Of a stretch of DNA of 64,000 nt, positions 51,401 through 61,414 are shown one piece after another. Position numbers and translations under genes: made by a program. Position 1 is the first letter of the stretch. Every line of letters begins with the position of its first letter. This DNA is from Trichomonas vaginalis G3 (Eukaryota; Parabasalia; Trichomonadida; Trichomonadidae). Under the pieces are notes generated by a model that was given only the letters and a program-made list of their open reading frames with translations, ran no database searches and had not been told where the DNA came from. The stretch lies in the NCBI RefSeq assembly GCF_026262505.1, contig NC_067204.1, forward strand, positions 21,173,300-21,237,299, written 5' to 3'.

Positions 51401-52851
51401 TAACGTAATTTGACGCAATCGCCCCAAATGACGACTTGTCTGCGTAAGTATGCTTCGCTGTTCTTGGAGATGAAATCTTCTGTTGGCTTGGCACCGAAGA
51501 GCCATCCGTTGTTGGCGAGATGTAATAATTTTTCTTGTTTCGTTCCTTTGAAGGCTGTAATTGGTGTGAAGTAGCGCCATGAGATTGGTGTCTTGACTGT
51601 GATAGGGCCAAGCTTTGGACCGTTTGGATCGTAGCGATTGTAGCAGAATCCGTTGACAATTGCAGTAACAACATCGTTGACGAGGTTTTCGAAATGCTGT
51701 ACGAAAGGAGCGTTGATTGTCTTGATGGCAAGCTCGAACTCGTGGAGGCGAGATTCATCAGTACGACCAGGGAACTTGAAAAGTGCCATTGCGTAGCTGT
51801 TATCGATATGGATCGAGTCCATCTTGTATGTTCCCTCATTGATGACACCGCGTGTGCGGAGAATGTTGAGGCGCTGTGGAGATCCGTAGTTTAATGATCT
51901 CATGCGGAGCATCTCCATGCTCTTTGTGAGATTGGAATCGTCGGAGTTGGCCAATGTTTCGATTGCCTTCTTCTCGTCAATTGTAAAGAAGCGAGCGAAG
52001 TCACTTTCCAAGATTCTTTTACGAAGGAAGTTGTAGAGCTCGTCGCGCTTGGATGCTGGAAGATCTGGTGGAAGATTCTCGACTTTGCCAGCTGCGATCT
52101 CGTTGGAAAGCTCGTTTAAGAGATTATCGAGATAAATTGCTGGAATAAGGTGTGGAGAGTTCTCTTCGTTGTAGCCGGCTTCTGGGTGGTCAGAGAGCCG
52201 TGGAGAATCTTGATTTGTGTGGTTGAGAACGATATCAACCATAAAAACGATATTGAGCTTAGATTCGATCTCTTTGACTGTTTTCGTAAATAAATTCCAG
52301 GCCTTGGACTTATCAAAGCCCTTTGGAAGAAGGTATTTGCTGATTTGGAGTTGGTCCTTAATAGAGTAGTGAGAATGGTGGCCAAGTTCTTGGAAAGGTG
52401 GGAGATGGATCATGTTGTATCCGATCTTGGAAATTGGCGTTAAATTTTCAAGCCACTTATCGAGAGTACCGATGCAGCGCCCATAATTTGTTTGTATGTT
52501 TAAGCCACTTGCAGGAACCTTCTTATTGTTAATAGTAATGACTGGGTCAACGATAAAATGGACTGCTGGTCCGACATTGGTTGCATTCTTCAACTTGAGA
52601 ACAAATGCACCAGGAATCGTAAGTGGAATTGAAAACACAATATCCTCCATGCAGCTGTAATCCTTACTCTGAGATATTGTCTGAGTTTTAGCTGTTTTAG
52701 ATGGATGATTGGTTTCAAGAATTGTTGTCGGGGAATGAAAATCTGTACCGATTGGAACAACGACGTTTAGAGTGTGATCGGGAGCGGAGATACGGATGAT
52801 GCCGATCTCAACTCCGCCATCATTGTTCAGTCTGAGTGTTAAAGGCTTCAT
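48442..52851 (-). CDS. Glycogen debranching enzyme, bifunctional (1469 aa)
   Basis: A eukaryote-type two-activity enzyme. The N-terminal glucanotransferase (GH13) has YGRCIGTLDKWLENL near 130, VFMVDIVLNHTNQDSP near 210, IRLDNAHSTP near 513 (nucleophile Asp) and IMAELFTGG near 541 (acid Glu). The C-terminal amylo-1,6-glucosidase (GH133) has SSGYMRSWGRDTFISLRG near 1015-1030, and ARDATWWFLQALQDY near 1075. It moves maltosyl/maltotriosyl units and then removes the 1,6-linked glucose at glycogen branch points in the cytosol. The length is near the 1,500-residue family norm and the frame is whole. Trichomonads store much glycogen, so the role fits. G+C and codon use are higher than in neighbouring small genes, as expected for high expression. 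Confidence 0.95.
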   Translation of the reverse strand: MKPLTLRLNNDGGVEIGIIRISAPDHTLNVVVPIGTDFHSPTTILETNHPSKTAKTQTISQSKDYSCMEDIVFSIPLTIPGAFVLKLKNATNVGPAVHFIVDPVITINNKKVPASGLNIQTNYGRCIGTLDKWLENLTPISKIGYNMIHLPPFQELGHHSHYSIKDQLQISKYLLPKGFDKSKAWNLFTKTVKEIESKLNIVFMVDIVLNHTNQDSPRLSDHPEAGYNEENSPHLIPAIYLDNLLNELSNEIAAGKVENLPPDLPASKRDELYNFLRKRILESDFARFFTIDEKKAIETLANSDDSNLTKSMEMLRMRSLNYGSPQRLNILRTRGVINEGTYKMDSIHIDNSYAMALFKFPGRTDESRLHEFELAIKTINAPFVQHFENLVNDVVTAIVNGFCYNRYDPNGPKLGPITVKTPISWRYFTPITAFKGTKQEKLLHLANNGWLFGAKPTEDFISKNSEAYLRRQVVIWGDCVKLRYGDKPEDNPWLWSYMQKYVESVARVTHGIRLDNAHSTPLNVAEYFIQKARDVNPSLYIMAELFTGGEDEDIKYINHIGINSILREAFHNLAPDKLSHMLWLSGGRPVAAIDPLDTESILRPLRQIPGVIFDLTHDNPTPYFDRLSAAAAITMASSPIATTRGFDEYLNFNPSVVEEFRIYPHTDKPVGIQAARLFFNELHTKMAVNGLDELMAHYHGNLLSLFRYNSHTGVGVWMVTRTSNDNWVNELECLAPIKNLIFEARTASVKYNDSTEEEIIPGDVDVEINTNFKKMKFCEIRNNSHLVLNDFPVGAVVAFSTQLPQPQLQLLKDLEVRKLADDLVKWTSQLSFADLSILMFRCGAEEGAQIGTGSYSFPQYGPCFYAGTQGILTAFDSSKDMGSPIFQNMRDGNWLCDFMIKRLYQAPHLIPILNFMRGKLDKIITLPRFTIPKYIDRLIRALDIFGREQLVRNMSNFVKNGDDFVQSLAFSSVALYGPVRDAPLINSTLSKIFDDTLVERQDCCLAAGLPHFSSGYMRSWGRDTFISLRGIFMTTGRFTEARDHLIAFGACLRHGLIPNLHDSCLNPRYNARDATWWFLQALQDYALMAPDGKEVFTWKVPQLFPTDDQQQFERRWAGKQTRPIRTMADVVMDIMTRHANGIHFVEWNAGTKIDSVMVEHGFHINIVTDWSNGFILGGNCDNCGTWMDKMGSSTWAKNSGVPSTPRDGAAIEIIGLLASTLRWLSEENKAGRFPYDGVNVEESGKKITFNEWHSILAANFESWFYIPADASEDDKYFIEHSFVSVRGIYKDTVGASNEFGDYQFRPNVPIAMTVAPELFDPRHAIHCLNLVEERLMGKIAMKTLDSADWRYNPYYENSVDNDNFYSAKGANYHNGPEWVWPTGYFFRASMKMSRGVTPGMTKMLANIKSYLLNSWAKGLPELTNLNGAVCNDSCVTQAWSIAAILDILYDHNGYSKEDVTKWSAAERLD

Positions 52852-54154
52852 TATGTAATAAAAATTTTTTTTTCTTCAATCAAAAAAATTGAGAGGCTAC
52901 AAAAAAATTTGTTAGATCGAATGGCCAAACGAGATATTAATGATGAAATTTATTGTGTCGACTATTGAAGTTAATCCTGACAGAAACCACAAAAATGGAT
53001 AAAGTAACGACGAGCAAAAAAATATTATCATTAGGAGGTATTTGGATTGCTAGGAGGCTTTATACGAGAAATATATTAACTAGTTAACTCTAGTCTGGCA
53101 AAAATAAGCTAGAAAGCACGATGAAAATGAATTTTTTCAATTATTGTTTTTATATCGCTTTATCAACAAACTTTTCCTGCCTTTGTTACCTTTTCTCTAT
53201 AATTTCTTTTGTGTTCTTCCGCTTGCATTTGAACTCCAAGGAATTTTAATTTAATCAATGCAAATAAAAGAGTATTTTATTAAAAACACGATAAATGATC
53301 GCTATTATTTTATTATCTATGTATGATGGAATATATGAAAATCGATGAATTCATGAGAATCAACTTCAAATATTCGCAAAAACTTAAAAATAAAAACAAT
53401 CTATATGCAATGTGTATCAAAATTTGTTACTATTAGGAATGTATTATTCGAATACTATCCAATCAGTAAAGAAATCTATATTTTATATAAAACCAAAAAA
53501 AACTGTATTTTGAAATATTAACAGTATAATATATGAATAAATTTGTTTAACAATATAACTAGTCGAAGATTTTTAAGAAAACTAGTTCATCAAAATAATA
53601 TCAAGACTTATGAGTTATTTAAGTAACAATAGACTTTAGTAATATGTAGCATATATTGTTGATTCAAAAGTGCGCTGATTTTATTGTTAGAATTAAATAT
53701 TAAGTTGAAATATAATATTATTTGATAAACTAAAGAAATTTTAAAGATACATTGACATATTCTTTAATGTTGAAGCTCAAAAGTATCGATAAAATGGTTC
53801 AAATAAGTTGATATCTAAAAAGAAGAGATAATAAAGGATTTTTGATAAACTGATGCGTAATCATGTGTTCTCATCTGTTGGCATGATGATATTCTTGGTA
53901 ATTTTAAGGTAATATTGATTCGATATCTTTCTATATGAAATGTTCGAAATTCTTCAGATAATTGTCGTGAGGCACATTTGTAAAGTCGTGTAATTTGATT
54001 GATCGAGTAATTAAATACTGAATTTTGATTTTCATAAAAAAAATCAAAATATAAACTTTTTTGTGAGTGTTTTGCAATAAAAAATGATTTGGAATAAGTT
54101 TGCATAGCAACTAACTGGATGAAATTTCAAAAATAGGAAGCCTTCGTTAAAAAT
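52852..54154. other. AT-rich intergenic spacer
   Basis: About 1.3 kb. A 96-aa minus-strand frame (53815-54105) has no recognisable domain and ordinary AT-driven composition; it is not called. No repeats or RNA genes seen. Confidence 0.45.
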
Positions 54155-54673
54155 CTAGAGGTGAAAATTATAAAATTGACTTAAAATTATAATTCCTCCC
54201 CAAATAACAAAGCCGTATAATGTATAAGTTTTGCATGCCTTGGCAAAAACTGGATGCCATGTACCATGTGAATACAAGCAAATTATAAGCCCAATTATGG
54301 GGATGCAAAAACAAGTGAGTAAAATGCAAACCCTGGCATTTGGAACTGGTAAGTCATCGGGATTTACATCATCAGGATCTTCTTCTTGGTTTTGTTGCTC
54401 ATCTATATCGATCTGGCGATGATATCCTGTATTTCTAAAGGATCCTTGCTGTGCATAAGTTGGGGGAAGTTGTGGAGGATTGGCCATTTCATAAATAGAA
54501 TTATTTGGATATTCATAATTAGAGCTATCTGCTTTAGGAACTGAATTATCATTTGAAATGTTTTGTTGTTCGGGATATTGTTGTGTAGTAGAAACTGCTT
54601 GTGGTGGAGCATACTCATCTGCATATGGGTTAGAGCATGGATCATCTTGATACGGATTAAGTCTGGAATTCAT
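54155..54673 (-). CDS. Proline/glutamine-rich protein with two C-terminal membrane helices (172 aa)
   Basis: The N-terminal ~110 residues are Pro, Gln, Asn and Tyr-rich (MNSRLNPYQDDPCSNPYADEY) and probably disordered in the cytosol. Two membrane helices follow: VCILLTCFCIPIIGLIICLYS (about residues 115-137) and LYGFVIWGGIIILSQFY (about 152-170). This layout resembles small tail-anchored SCAMP- or plasmolipin-like trafficking proteins, but no signature is seen. MNSRL was chosen as start; an ATG seven codons upstream (54694) is possible. The NPYxD words could be endocytic signals. Confidence 0.65.
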   Translation of the reverse strand: MNSRLNPYQDDPCSNPYADEYAPPQAVSTTQQYPEQQNISNDNSVPKADSSNYEYPNNSIYEMANPPQLPPTYAQQGSFRNTGYHRQIDIDEQQNQEEDPDDVNPDDLPVPNARVCILLTCFCIPIIGLIICLYSHGTWHPVFAKACKTYTLYGFVIWGGIIILSQFYNFHL

Positions 54674-55538
54674 TGAGTAAAATTGAAATGTCAAAATTAA
54701 TTGTTTTGAAAAATTTCGATCAAACTATTGATCATATTGTTAATAATGCAGAAACAATATTCGCGAATAATCGGAGCGAAAGGTTTTCAAAAATTTCAGA
54801 AAAAAAAATTGATTGATTAGGTTATGTATTAACATATTTGCCTTTGAAACTTAAAATTTTTAATTATAAACTTCGAAATTTTGAAAGATAGAAAATTCTT
54901 GGGGAAAATTGCAACAACTTCATGGATATTGCACTTCTTGGGATATTGGCTATTAGTTATTGTCCATATATGTAAAGTATTATCCCTTAAACCGCAAAGA
55001 TGTAAATGAGTTCGAATAGAAATTGTTTCTTATGAGGTCTCTCATCGAATGAGAAGCTTCATAAGGAACATTGTCTTAAAATACTCTAATTACTGTTCCT
55101 TTGTTTCTGAAGAATCAGGAATTTGTTATGATCAATTTAGGTAGAGTATTCCGATATTTCTCTTTCGATGAGGGACCTCGTAAAAATCTTGCCATAAGTA
55201 ATGTACTTGTAGTCCTAGGTATTTTGTAGGCGAGAGACCGGATTGCCATTCCAAAAAGGCATTTTCCGTCCTCAAAATGAGAAAATGCGCACTATGTGAG
55301 TAAATGGAAAGGATTCTTTCTCACAAGATTTTCTAAAAAAATTATTTTTCAATTTTTACTTATTAAAAAAATATATCTTTTTTTTTCAAAATTTATAAAA
55401 TCTGATTTTTTTTGAGGCTTTTCCAAATAAAAATAGCGGTACATATGAATTATTTTATGTCTTCTATTAGATTCTCAATTTGGTTTTAAGTTTTAAACAA
55501 AATTCAAAAATTCAAATAACTTTAACGTCTTTCCAGAA
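54674..55538. other. Spacer with an inverted repeat
   Basis: No gene. GAGGTCTCTCATCGAATGAG at 55034 and its near-inverse ending GATGAGGGACCTC at 55179 form 22-bp arms about 100 bp apart; they could be a short MITE or a structured transcript. The remainder is AT-rich. Confidence 0.45.
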
Positions 55539-56285
55539 ATGGAACCTGAAGCGTCAAAAGCCGCAATCGCAGCAATTGCCGCTTTGCAGGAACGTGTAAT
55601 GGAACTTGAGAAAGAACATGAAGAGCTTTTGAAAGAAATAGATTCGTATAATGCAAAAATTAACTCAAGAAATGATTTAATCATGAAAAAATCGGAATTA
55701 TTAAATGACGCATCAGAAAAGGCCAAGAAAATGCTTACGTATATTCTTGAATGCAATCATGATCTGGTAGCAGCTCGCGAATACAACCATTCTCTTGTGA
55801 AAGAAATTCGTTATTTGAAGCAATCTTTCGAAGAGACAAAAGACGAAGACACAGAGCAAAAACTTAAAAAAGTGTATGCTGTTAAAGGAGATTTGGCAGA
55901 TCAGATGCAAAAAGTTTCAGATTATGAAGATATACTAGCTAAATATTTAAGACCTGCGCCAGTTTCAGAAACTGCTGACGGTGCTCTCATGCTCGCAGTT
56001 GCTGATGAAGATCCAAAGTTACTTCCACAACCTTACCAAGATACTTTACGAACTTTGCAGCAATTACCAAAGAATTTCAGAGAACAAACATTGAAAGATA
56101 AAATCAAAATCACTCGTGCTCTAATTACTGCTAAAAATAACACTGCGGAAATTGCAAGGAAAATTAAAGACATTCAAATATCGAGAAACTCTTTACGAAA
56201 GAAAGAACCATTCGACTCTGATGTTAAACAACTTGCTGCTCACCATTTGCTTCTTGCTAACGAAATGCACAAATTTGAATTCTAA
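55539..56285 (+). CDS. Coiled-coil protein (248 aa)
   Basis: Residues 10-60 (ALQERVMELEKEHEELLKEIDSYNAKI), 85-135 and 180-225 are strong heptad-repeat helices. A short non-helical linker stands at about 140-165 (LRPAPVSETADGALM). No membrane segment or motif. Such proteins in trichomonads are often cytoskeletal or basal-body components, but nothing here proves it. The frame is whole. It is followed 229 bp later by a co-directional gene. Confidence 0.7.
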   Translation: MEPEASKAAIAAIAALQERVMELEKEHEELLKEIDSYNAKINSRNDLIMKKSELLNDASEKAKKMLTYILECNHDLVAAREYNHSLVKEIRYLKQSFEETKDEDTEQKLKKVYAVKGDLADQMQKVSDYEDILAKYLRPAPVSETADGALMLAVADEDPKLLPQPYQDTLRTLQQLPKNFREQTLKDKIKITRALITAKNNTAEIARKIKDIQISRNSLRKKEPFDSDVKQLAAHHLLLANEMHKFEF

Positions 56286-56514
56286 TATATATGTTTTGTT
56301 ATTGTTTATATATATTCTCTAAATATTTGTATTTGTTTATTACTTTATTTCAATTTCAATGAAGCATGAAAGCACAAATAAGAATCAAGAAGATCAATCT
56401 CAAGTAACTGCATCAAGATACTTCAACTGCGAATATATGGCTCTTCGATGCAAGTGAATTGTCTTTTGTTTTTGCACATTCGTTTATAAGCTCCACCTAA
56501 CGAAAAAGTGACAA

Positions 56515-57102
56515 ATGTATGAAAATCTAGTGGAAAGATATCCTATCTTCTGGAATTCAATGAACAAACATTTGTTCAACAGTGAAACAGAGGAAGAAGA
56601 TACATCTATTAATATTTCAGAGTTGTCTAAACATTTTTATATTGAATCTTTTATCAATAGTCTACAAATCGAAGTAGCACCAATAGAAGAAGAGGAATCA
56701 TTTCATTTTTTACATTATCCTACAGAAGAACAGTACATACAACCATGCGGTTTTTCATTTGATGAAGAGCCAACAGATATATTAGAATTTACCAATCAGA
56801 TTTATGTAATGCAGTCTGTACCTCAAAGATTTGCTAGAAATGACGATCCTGGATTTGAATTCCCATTTTTTGCTTATGGAGAAAAAACAATGGCTAAAAA
56901 TACAGCCAAACCAGCTAATGCCAATAACACTAACGCAAAAGCACCCAACTCATATCATAAGAACCCATCTGGGCAGGCCGACAACAGAAATCAACAAAAT
57001 ACTAGTAATTATAAAGGTAAAAACCCTAATAAATTCAATAAAAGCAACAACCGTAACAATAACAACAACAATAACAACAAAAATTTCAAGAAAAATAACT
57101 AA
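56515..57102 (+). CDS. Asn-rich protein with acidic N-terminal part (195 aa)
   Basis: Residues 1-100 are acidic with short hydrophobic pieces (WNSMNKHLFNSETEEED; EEEESFHFLHYP). RFARNDDPGFEFPFFAYGEKT at about 104-124 looks like a conserved peptide. The remainder is basic and Asn-rich, with a run of Asn near the end (FNKSNNRNNNNNNNN) and KNFKKNN as terminus. An RNA-granule or adapter protein would fit the low-complexity tail, as inference only. No family is recognised. Confidence 0.65.
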   Translation: MYENLVERYPIFWNSMNKHLFNSETEEEDTSINISELSKHFYIESFINSLQIEVAPIEEEESFHFLHYPTEEQYIQPCGFSFDEEPTDILEFTNQIYVMQSVPQRFARNDDPGFEFPFFAYGEKTMAKNTAKPANANNTNAKAPNSYHKNPSGQADNRNQQNTSNYKGKNPNKFNKSNNRNNNNNNNNKNFKKNN

Positions 57103-57572
57103 CTTAATATCGACTTTATTACCGACTTTTTTTAGCTTCACATGCAATTAATATGTTTGTTATGCTATACATCACTTGAAATGTGACTACTGTTTGTTAA
57201 AATAAAGAATATTTTTCATAAAATATTAAAAGTAATAAAACATTGAATTAAGCAGTTATGAACCAAATAATTTATAAAGTCCATTACTAGACGATCAAAA
57301 CTCGCATAATTTCCCACTATTTTTCAAAATAATTACAAAGTCTAAATGCTCATTTGGTAATAATAGATATAAACACACTAAGCATAATGATAACATGCAT
57401 TTTAGTATGGATAGAAACTTTCTCTATTGATAATCAATTTTGGAATGTAAAATAATTCATTTTGTTGAAGCTTCCTGTACAAATTAGAAATTATGAAATG
57501 CGAAATGCTAATATCTTCTGGTTTTCCCAATTTCGGGATTTTTTTTCCTTTCAAAAAAAAAAGAGTGCTCTA
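57103..57572. other. AT-rich spacer
   Basis: No gene or clear repeat. It ends at the left border of the foldback element. Confidence 0.4.
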
Positions 57573-58829
57573 GTGTTGTAAACATAAATTCATCAAAAGT
57601 GACACTTCAGAAAAGCTAAAATATTGAATTTTTGGAACTTTTGATAGAGCACGTTTTTAAATATTAATTAAAGTAAATGTATATTTTGTAAAGATTCTTT
57701 TTAATAAAAAAATAAAATTTTGAAGAAGAACACAAAATCTTCTGAAAAATAATATCACATAAACTCATATTATTTTCTAATATATAACTATTTTATATAA
57801 AAATCAAATTCAATGATCTTAAAAGCGAAGGATAAACCTCAAAATTTACGAATATAATGAGTGGGAATATAATGCTTATCTATCATAAAACCATATGAAA
57901 TATCAATTTTTGCTTTACGCCTAATTTTTGACGACAATTAGCAAAAAATGTTAAATGTTAACACTCAGTCCATTTGAATATGAAAAATAAAATTGACTTT
58001 GATTAAATGTTTTTATTTATCATGCAATTCTTCTTGCGACCAAAGCTTTGAATAAAAGTTCAAAAAATAAGATAGCTTAAAAAATAATATACGGTAGTGT
58101 TTACTAATAGATGAATAGTATATAAATTCTATTAAAATGGATTTGATCCAAAAAAATATAAACCAAAAATAATTGTTATAATTTAAATGAAGAAGTAATT
58201 TAAAACGATTTTATTTATGATCAAATTTTATATATTTTTTTGGATCAAATCCATTTTAATAGAATTTATATACTATTCATCTATTAGTAAACACTACCGT
58301 ATATTATTTTTTAAGCTATCTTATTTTTTGAACTTTTATTCAAAGCTTTGGTCGCAAGAAGAATTGCATGATAAATAAAAACATTTAATCAAAGTCAATT
58401 TTATTTTTCATATTCAAATGGACTGAGTGTTAACATTTAACATTTTTTGCTAATTGTCGTCAAAAATTAGGCGTAAAGCAAAAATTGATATTTCATATGG
58501 TTTTATGATAGATAAGCATTATATTCCCACTCATTATATTCGTAAATTTTGAGGTTTATCCTTCGCTTTTAAGATCATTGAATTTGATTTTTATATAAAA
58601 TAGTTATATATTAGAAAATAATATGAGTTTATGTGATATTATTTTTCAGAAGATTTCATTCTATATGCCTATGAAAAGTACTCTCAAAACTAACTTTTTC
58701 CTAATTATAATTAAATCTAGAATATTGTATTATGCTTAGTATTATTTCATTTTTCTCATTCAATTTAGAATTTACAAATGTCAAAAAATTGAGAGCTGTC
58801 ACTTTTGATGAAATTCTGTTTATTACACC
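57573..58829. mobile_element. Foldback element, long copy (1257 bp)
   Basis: Two inverted arms of about 430 bp (roughly 57735-58165 and 58222-58655) match almost perfectly around a ~60-bp loop. Outside the arms are non-matching flanks of about 160 bp and ~30-bp terminal repeats (AAACATAAATTCATCAAAAG and its inverse). The element at 9556-10318 is the same with the centre missing. No coding capacity; an 83-aa frame at 58732 is a shadow. If transcribed it would fold into a long double-stranded RNA. Confidence 0.85.
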
Positions 58830-59205
58830 ATTTTCTAATATGTTTAAGCTATTTCTGCTATTTGACTTGCTGATTTTTCAAAAAGGAAACGTGACATTTT
58901 GTCGGGAATTATCTCACATTTACATTTACTTTTTAAAATACTACTCAGTTTCCGTTGTTATTAACACCATTAAATCTTGCTAGCTAAAGTGTAAAGAATG
59001 ATTTGAAAGGTTAAGTTTTTTTGTTGAAAAAAGTTGATTTCTACTGATATTAGGTAGTTTTAATATATTCAAGATTGAATCACTTTAGAAATTTATCGAC
59101 AAATCATTTAATTTTTCTTCCTAAAAAACAAATAATCAGCTAATTAAATGGTTATTGCTATTTTCTTATATTGAGAGAGAAAATTTCATCCAAAAAATTT
59201 TGTCA
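58830..59205. other. Short spacer before the OSBP gene
   Basis: AT-rich, no gene. It carries the promoter region of the oxysterol-binding gene; the initiator is at 59206. Confidence 0.4.
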
Positions 59206-59211
59206 TCACAT
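59206..59211 (+). promoter_or_regulatory. Trichomonad initiator of the OSBP gene
   Basis: TCACAT lies 14 bases before the ATG at 59220 and fits TCA(Y)(W)(W). Another TCA stands two bases earlier but is followed by TC, a poorer fit. Confidence 0.6.
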
Positions 59212-59219
59212 CTATTCAA

Positions 59220-60497
59220 ATGGTTGAAGAGTCCAGAATTGAAGAGCTAGACAAAATAGATGATCAAGATTTTAGTGAAGAGATTCCTAAAAGTGAAGGG
59301 AGCATTGTTCGATTCTTACTTAGCCAACTTAGACCAGGAATGTCATTGGCAAAAGTAACCTTGCCTACGTTTATTCTTGAGACTCGCTCTACAATACAAA
59401 GACTAACAGACTGGATGTCTCATGCAGACATTTTGCGGAAGGTGGCTTTAGAAGATGATCCAGTAATGCGATGTTTTCATCTATGCACATGGATCGTATC
59501 CGGATTTCATATGGCTCCTCGCTTACCAAAGAAACCATACAATTCCCTTCTCGGTGAAGTATTTCGTGCTTCTTTATTAAATCCTGATGGAACTTGTGGG
59601 GGAACATATGAAGCTGAACAAGTTTCGCATCACCCACCAATCTCAGCATTCTATTTCAGTGACAGGAAAGGAAATTCAGTTATTTGGGGCCACTCAGAAA
59701 TGAGATCTAAATTTACCGGAAATTCTTTAGCGGCAATCATGGATAACGAAAATACGAAAGTGAACTTCGAGTGCTTGTCTCGCCATGAAACATATGAATT
59801 TAACTTTCCGGACATGTATGGCCGTGGAGTTTTGATCGGAACTCTTCGAATGGAAATTTGCGGTCATGTACGTATTAAGTGCCCTCAGACAGGAATCACT
59901 GCACTAATTAAATTCAAAGAAAAACCAACTTTCCGTGGCAAATATAACGAAATTAAAGGTTATGTTTACGAACCAGGAAGGAAATCGCCAAAGACAGTCA
60001 TAGAATTCACTGGCAGATGGTCCGCCTACGTAAAAGCTACAGATTTACGAACGAATAAGACGTGGCTTGCTTTTGACGTGAGAAAGAACATTCCATTACG
60101 CATCAAGTATCCCAATTACACAGAACAATGCCCATACGAATCCCAATTTCTCTGGCAGAACGTCACTCGCTACTTATTAATGAAAGATACGAAAAATGCT
60201 ACAGAACACAAACTTGCTCTCGAAGATAAGCAGCGTGCCGAACGTAAATATTACGAAGATAATAATATTGAGTGGAAATACCAGAGATTTCATTATGACA
60301 AAGAAAAAGACAGATTTATTCCGAACAACTTGAATCTTACTCCTTATTCACCTGATGAACCACAACAGGAAATGTCTCCACCGTTCCACATTCCAGAATG
60401 TATTCAACAGGCACAAGATGCAGGTGCATCAAAGCCTTTGCAAGAAATATTCAAGGAAACTCAGGAAAAAATTGATGCTGAAAGGCACAGACATTAA
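59220..60497 (+). CDS. Oxysterol-binding-protein-related lipid-transfer protein (425 aa)
   Basis: The sterol/PI4P-binding ORD fills the protein. It starts with RPGMSLAKVTLPTFILETRSTIQRL at about 38-62 (lid and first helices) and contains the family signature EQVSHHPP at about 133-140. HSEMRSKFTGNSL follows at about 157-170, and KADxxEKxxxE-like helices at the end (KDTKNATEHKLALEDKQRAERKYYED). It has no PH domain or FFAT motif, so it is a short ORP like yeast Osh4-7. It would swap sterol and phosphoinositide between membranes. The frame is whole. Confidence 0.93.
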   Translation: MVEESRIEELDKIDDQDFSEEIPKSEGSIVRFLLSQLRPGMSLAKVTLPTFILETRSTIQRLTDWMSHADILRKVALEDDPVMRCFHLCTWIVSGFHMAPRLPKKPYNSLLGEVFRASLLNPDGTCGGTYEAEQVSHHPPISAFYFSDRKGNSVIWGHSEMRSKFTGNSLAAIMDNENTKVNFECLSRHETYEFNFPDMYGRGVLIGTLRMEICGHVRIKCPQTGITALIKFKEKPTFRGKYNEIKGYVYEPGRKSPKTVIEFTGRWSAYVKATDLRTNKTWLAFDVRKNIPLRIKYPNYTEQCPYESQFLWQNVTRYLLMKDTKNATEHKLALEDKQRAERKYYEDNNIEWKYQRFHYDKEKDRFIPNNLNLTPYSPDEPQQEMSPPFHIPECIQQAQDAGASKPLQEIFKETQEKIDAERHRH

Positions 60498-60549
60498 TTA
60501 CTTTATAATATTACTTAATATATTAAACTTTTGTTTTTAGTTATAATAT

Positions 60550-61266
60550 TTCTTTTTCTGAGATGCCTTAAAGAATATGGTCTTGATGTTTATGATGCCT
60601 GCAATAAATGATTCGCATTGATGTCATTTGCGGCCATCTTAAGCAGCACTTCATGGAGGCCTCAGTCCAACTCTTCTCGATACATGTTAGACTGAGCCTG
60701 TTATTACATATAAATCAACTCCATACGAACAACTACTAACAAACATTATCTGGAGCGATCCAACAACAACTACATCGAACTCTGGTCCTTCAACAAGAAA
60801 AATGGGCTGTACACTTGACTTAACTGCCCTCAAAAATTTCCTTTCATACAATAAATTACAAGGTCTCATTCGTGGACACCAATGCGTTTAAAATGGAGTC
60901 GAGAAATTTGAAAACGATCACCTCTACACTGTTTTGAGCTCTAGTATTTACTCTAAATCCAGTGCAAACAAATCAGGAATCATCCAAATCACCCAAAAGC
61001 ACATTAAATGCTTCAATTTCCCTTCAATACAGGTTCTAAAGCGAGAAGCTTCTGTTTTCGAGCAATTATCCCATAAAACAAGGCCAAGAAAGAACACATT
61101 TACTCTCGGAACATCAGTTTCACCAGTTATGCCAAATGGAAAGGGTTCTTTATCTCCGGTATCATCACAGACTACTCCTCGCAAAATGCAGTCAAGTTCT
61201 TTGCATTTTTGGAAGACTTTATCCAGTGAATTCATGTGCAACTTCACCAGGATGCATATAATATAA
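60550..61266 (+). pseudogene. Serine/threonine phosphatase (PPP family) relic
   Basis: Successive frames read CLKEYGLDVYDACNK, FAAIL, HGGLSPTLLDTC, PYEQLLTNIIWSDPTTTT, GLIRGHQCV, NGVEKFENDHLYTVLSSSIYS. These match the C-terminal half of PP1-like enzymes (the HGGLSP, WSDP, RGHQ and S(A)PNY-like blocks in order). At least three in-frame stops and one frameshift are present, and the N-terminal half with the GDxHG and GDxVDRG motifs is missing. It is a truncated dead copy just behind the OSBP gene. The last 110 codons (60934-61266) stay open but are only the tail. Confidence 0.85.
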
Positions 61267-61414
61267 CTCATCATATCTAACAAACTCAATGCACAAATAT
61301 ATAAAACAAAAAGTGACAATTGGAATTTTTCGAAGAGAATTTATTCAATTTACTCTCAAATGAAAATCTTCTTCAAAAATATCAGAAAACTAAAGAATAT
61401 CTTATGTAAGAACA

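Noticed and set aside
48915-52385. Many open frames on both strands over the debranching-enzyme gene
   Set aside because: They are shadows of the 1469-aa coding frame, with low-complexity or reversed-codon composition and no motifs.
53815-54105. 96-aa minus-strand frame
   Set aside because: AT-driven composition and no recognisable motif or promoter; could be a relic but cannot be supported.
58732-58983. 83-aa frame at the foldback border
   Set aside because: It lies mostly in the foldback element's flank, which recurs at 10230 with a disrupted frame, so it is not coding.
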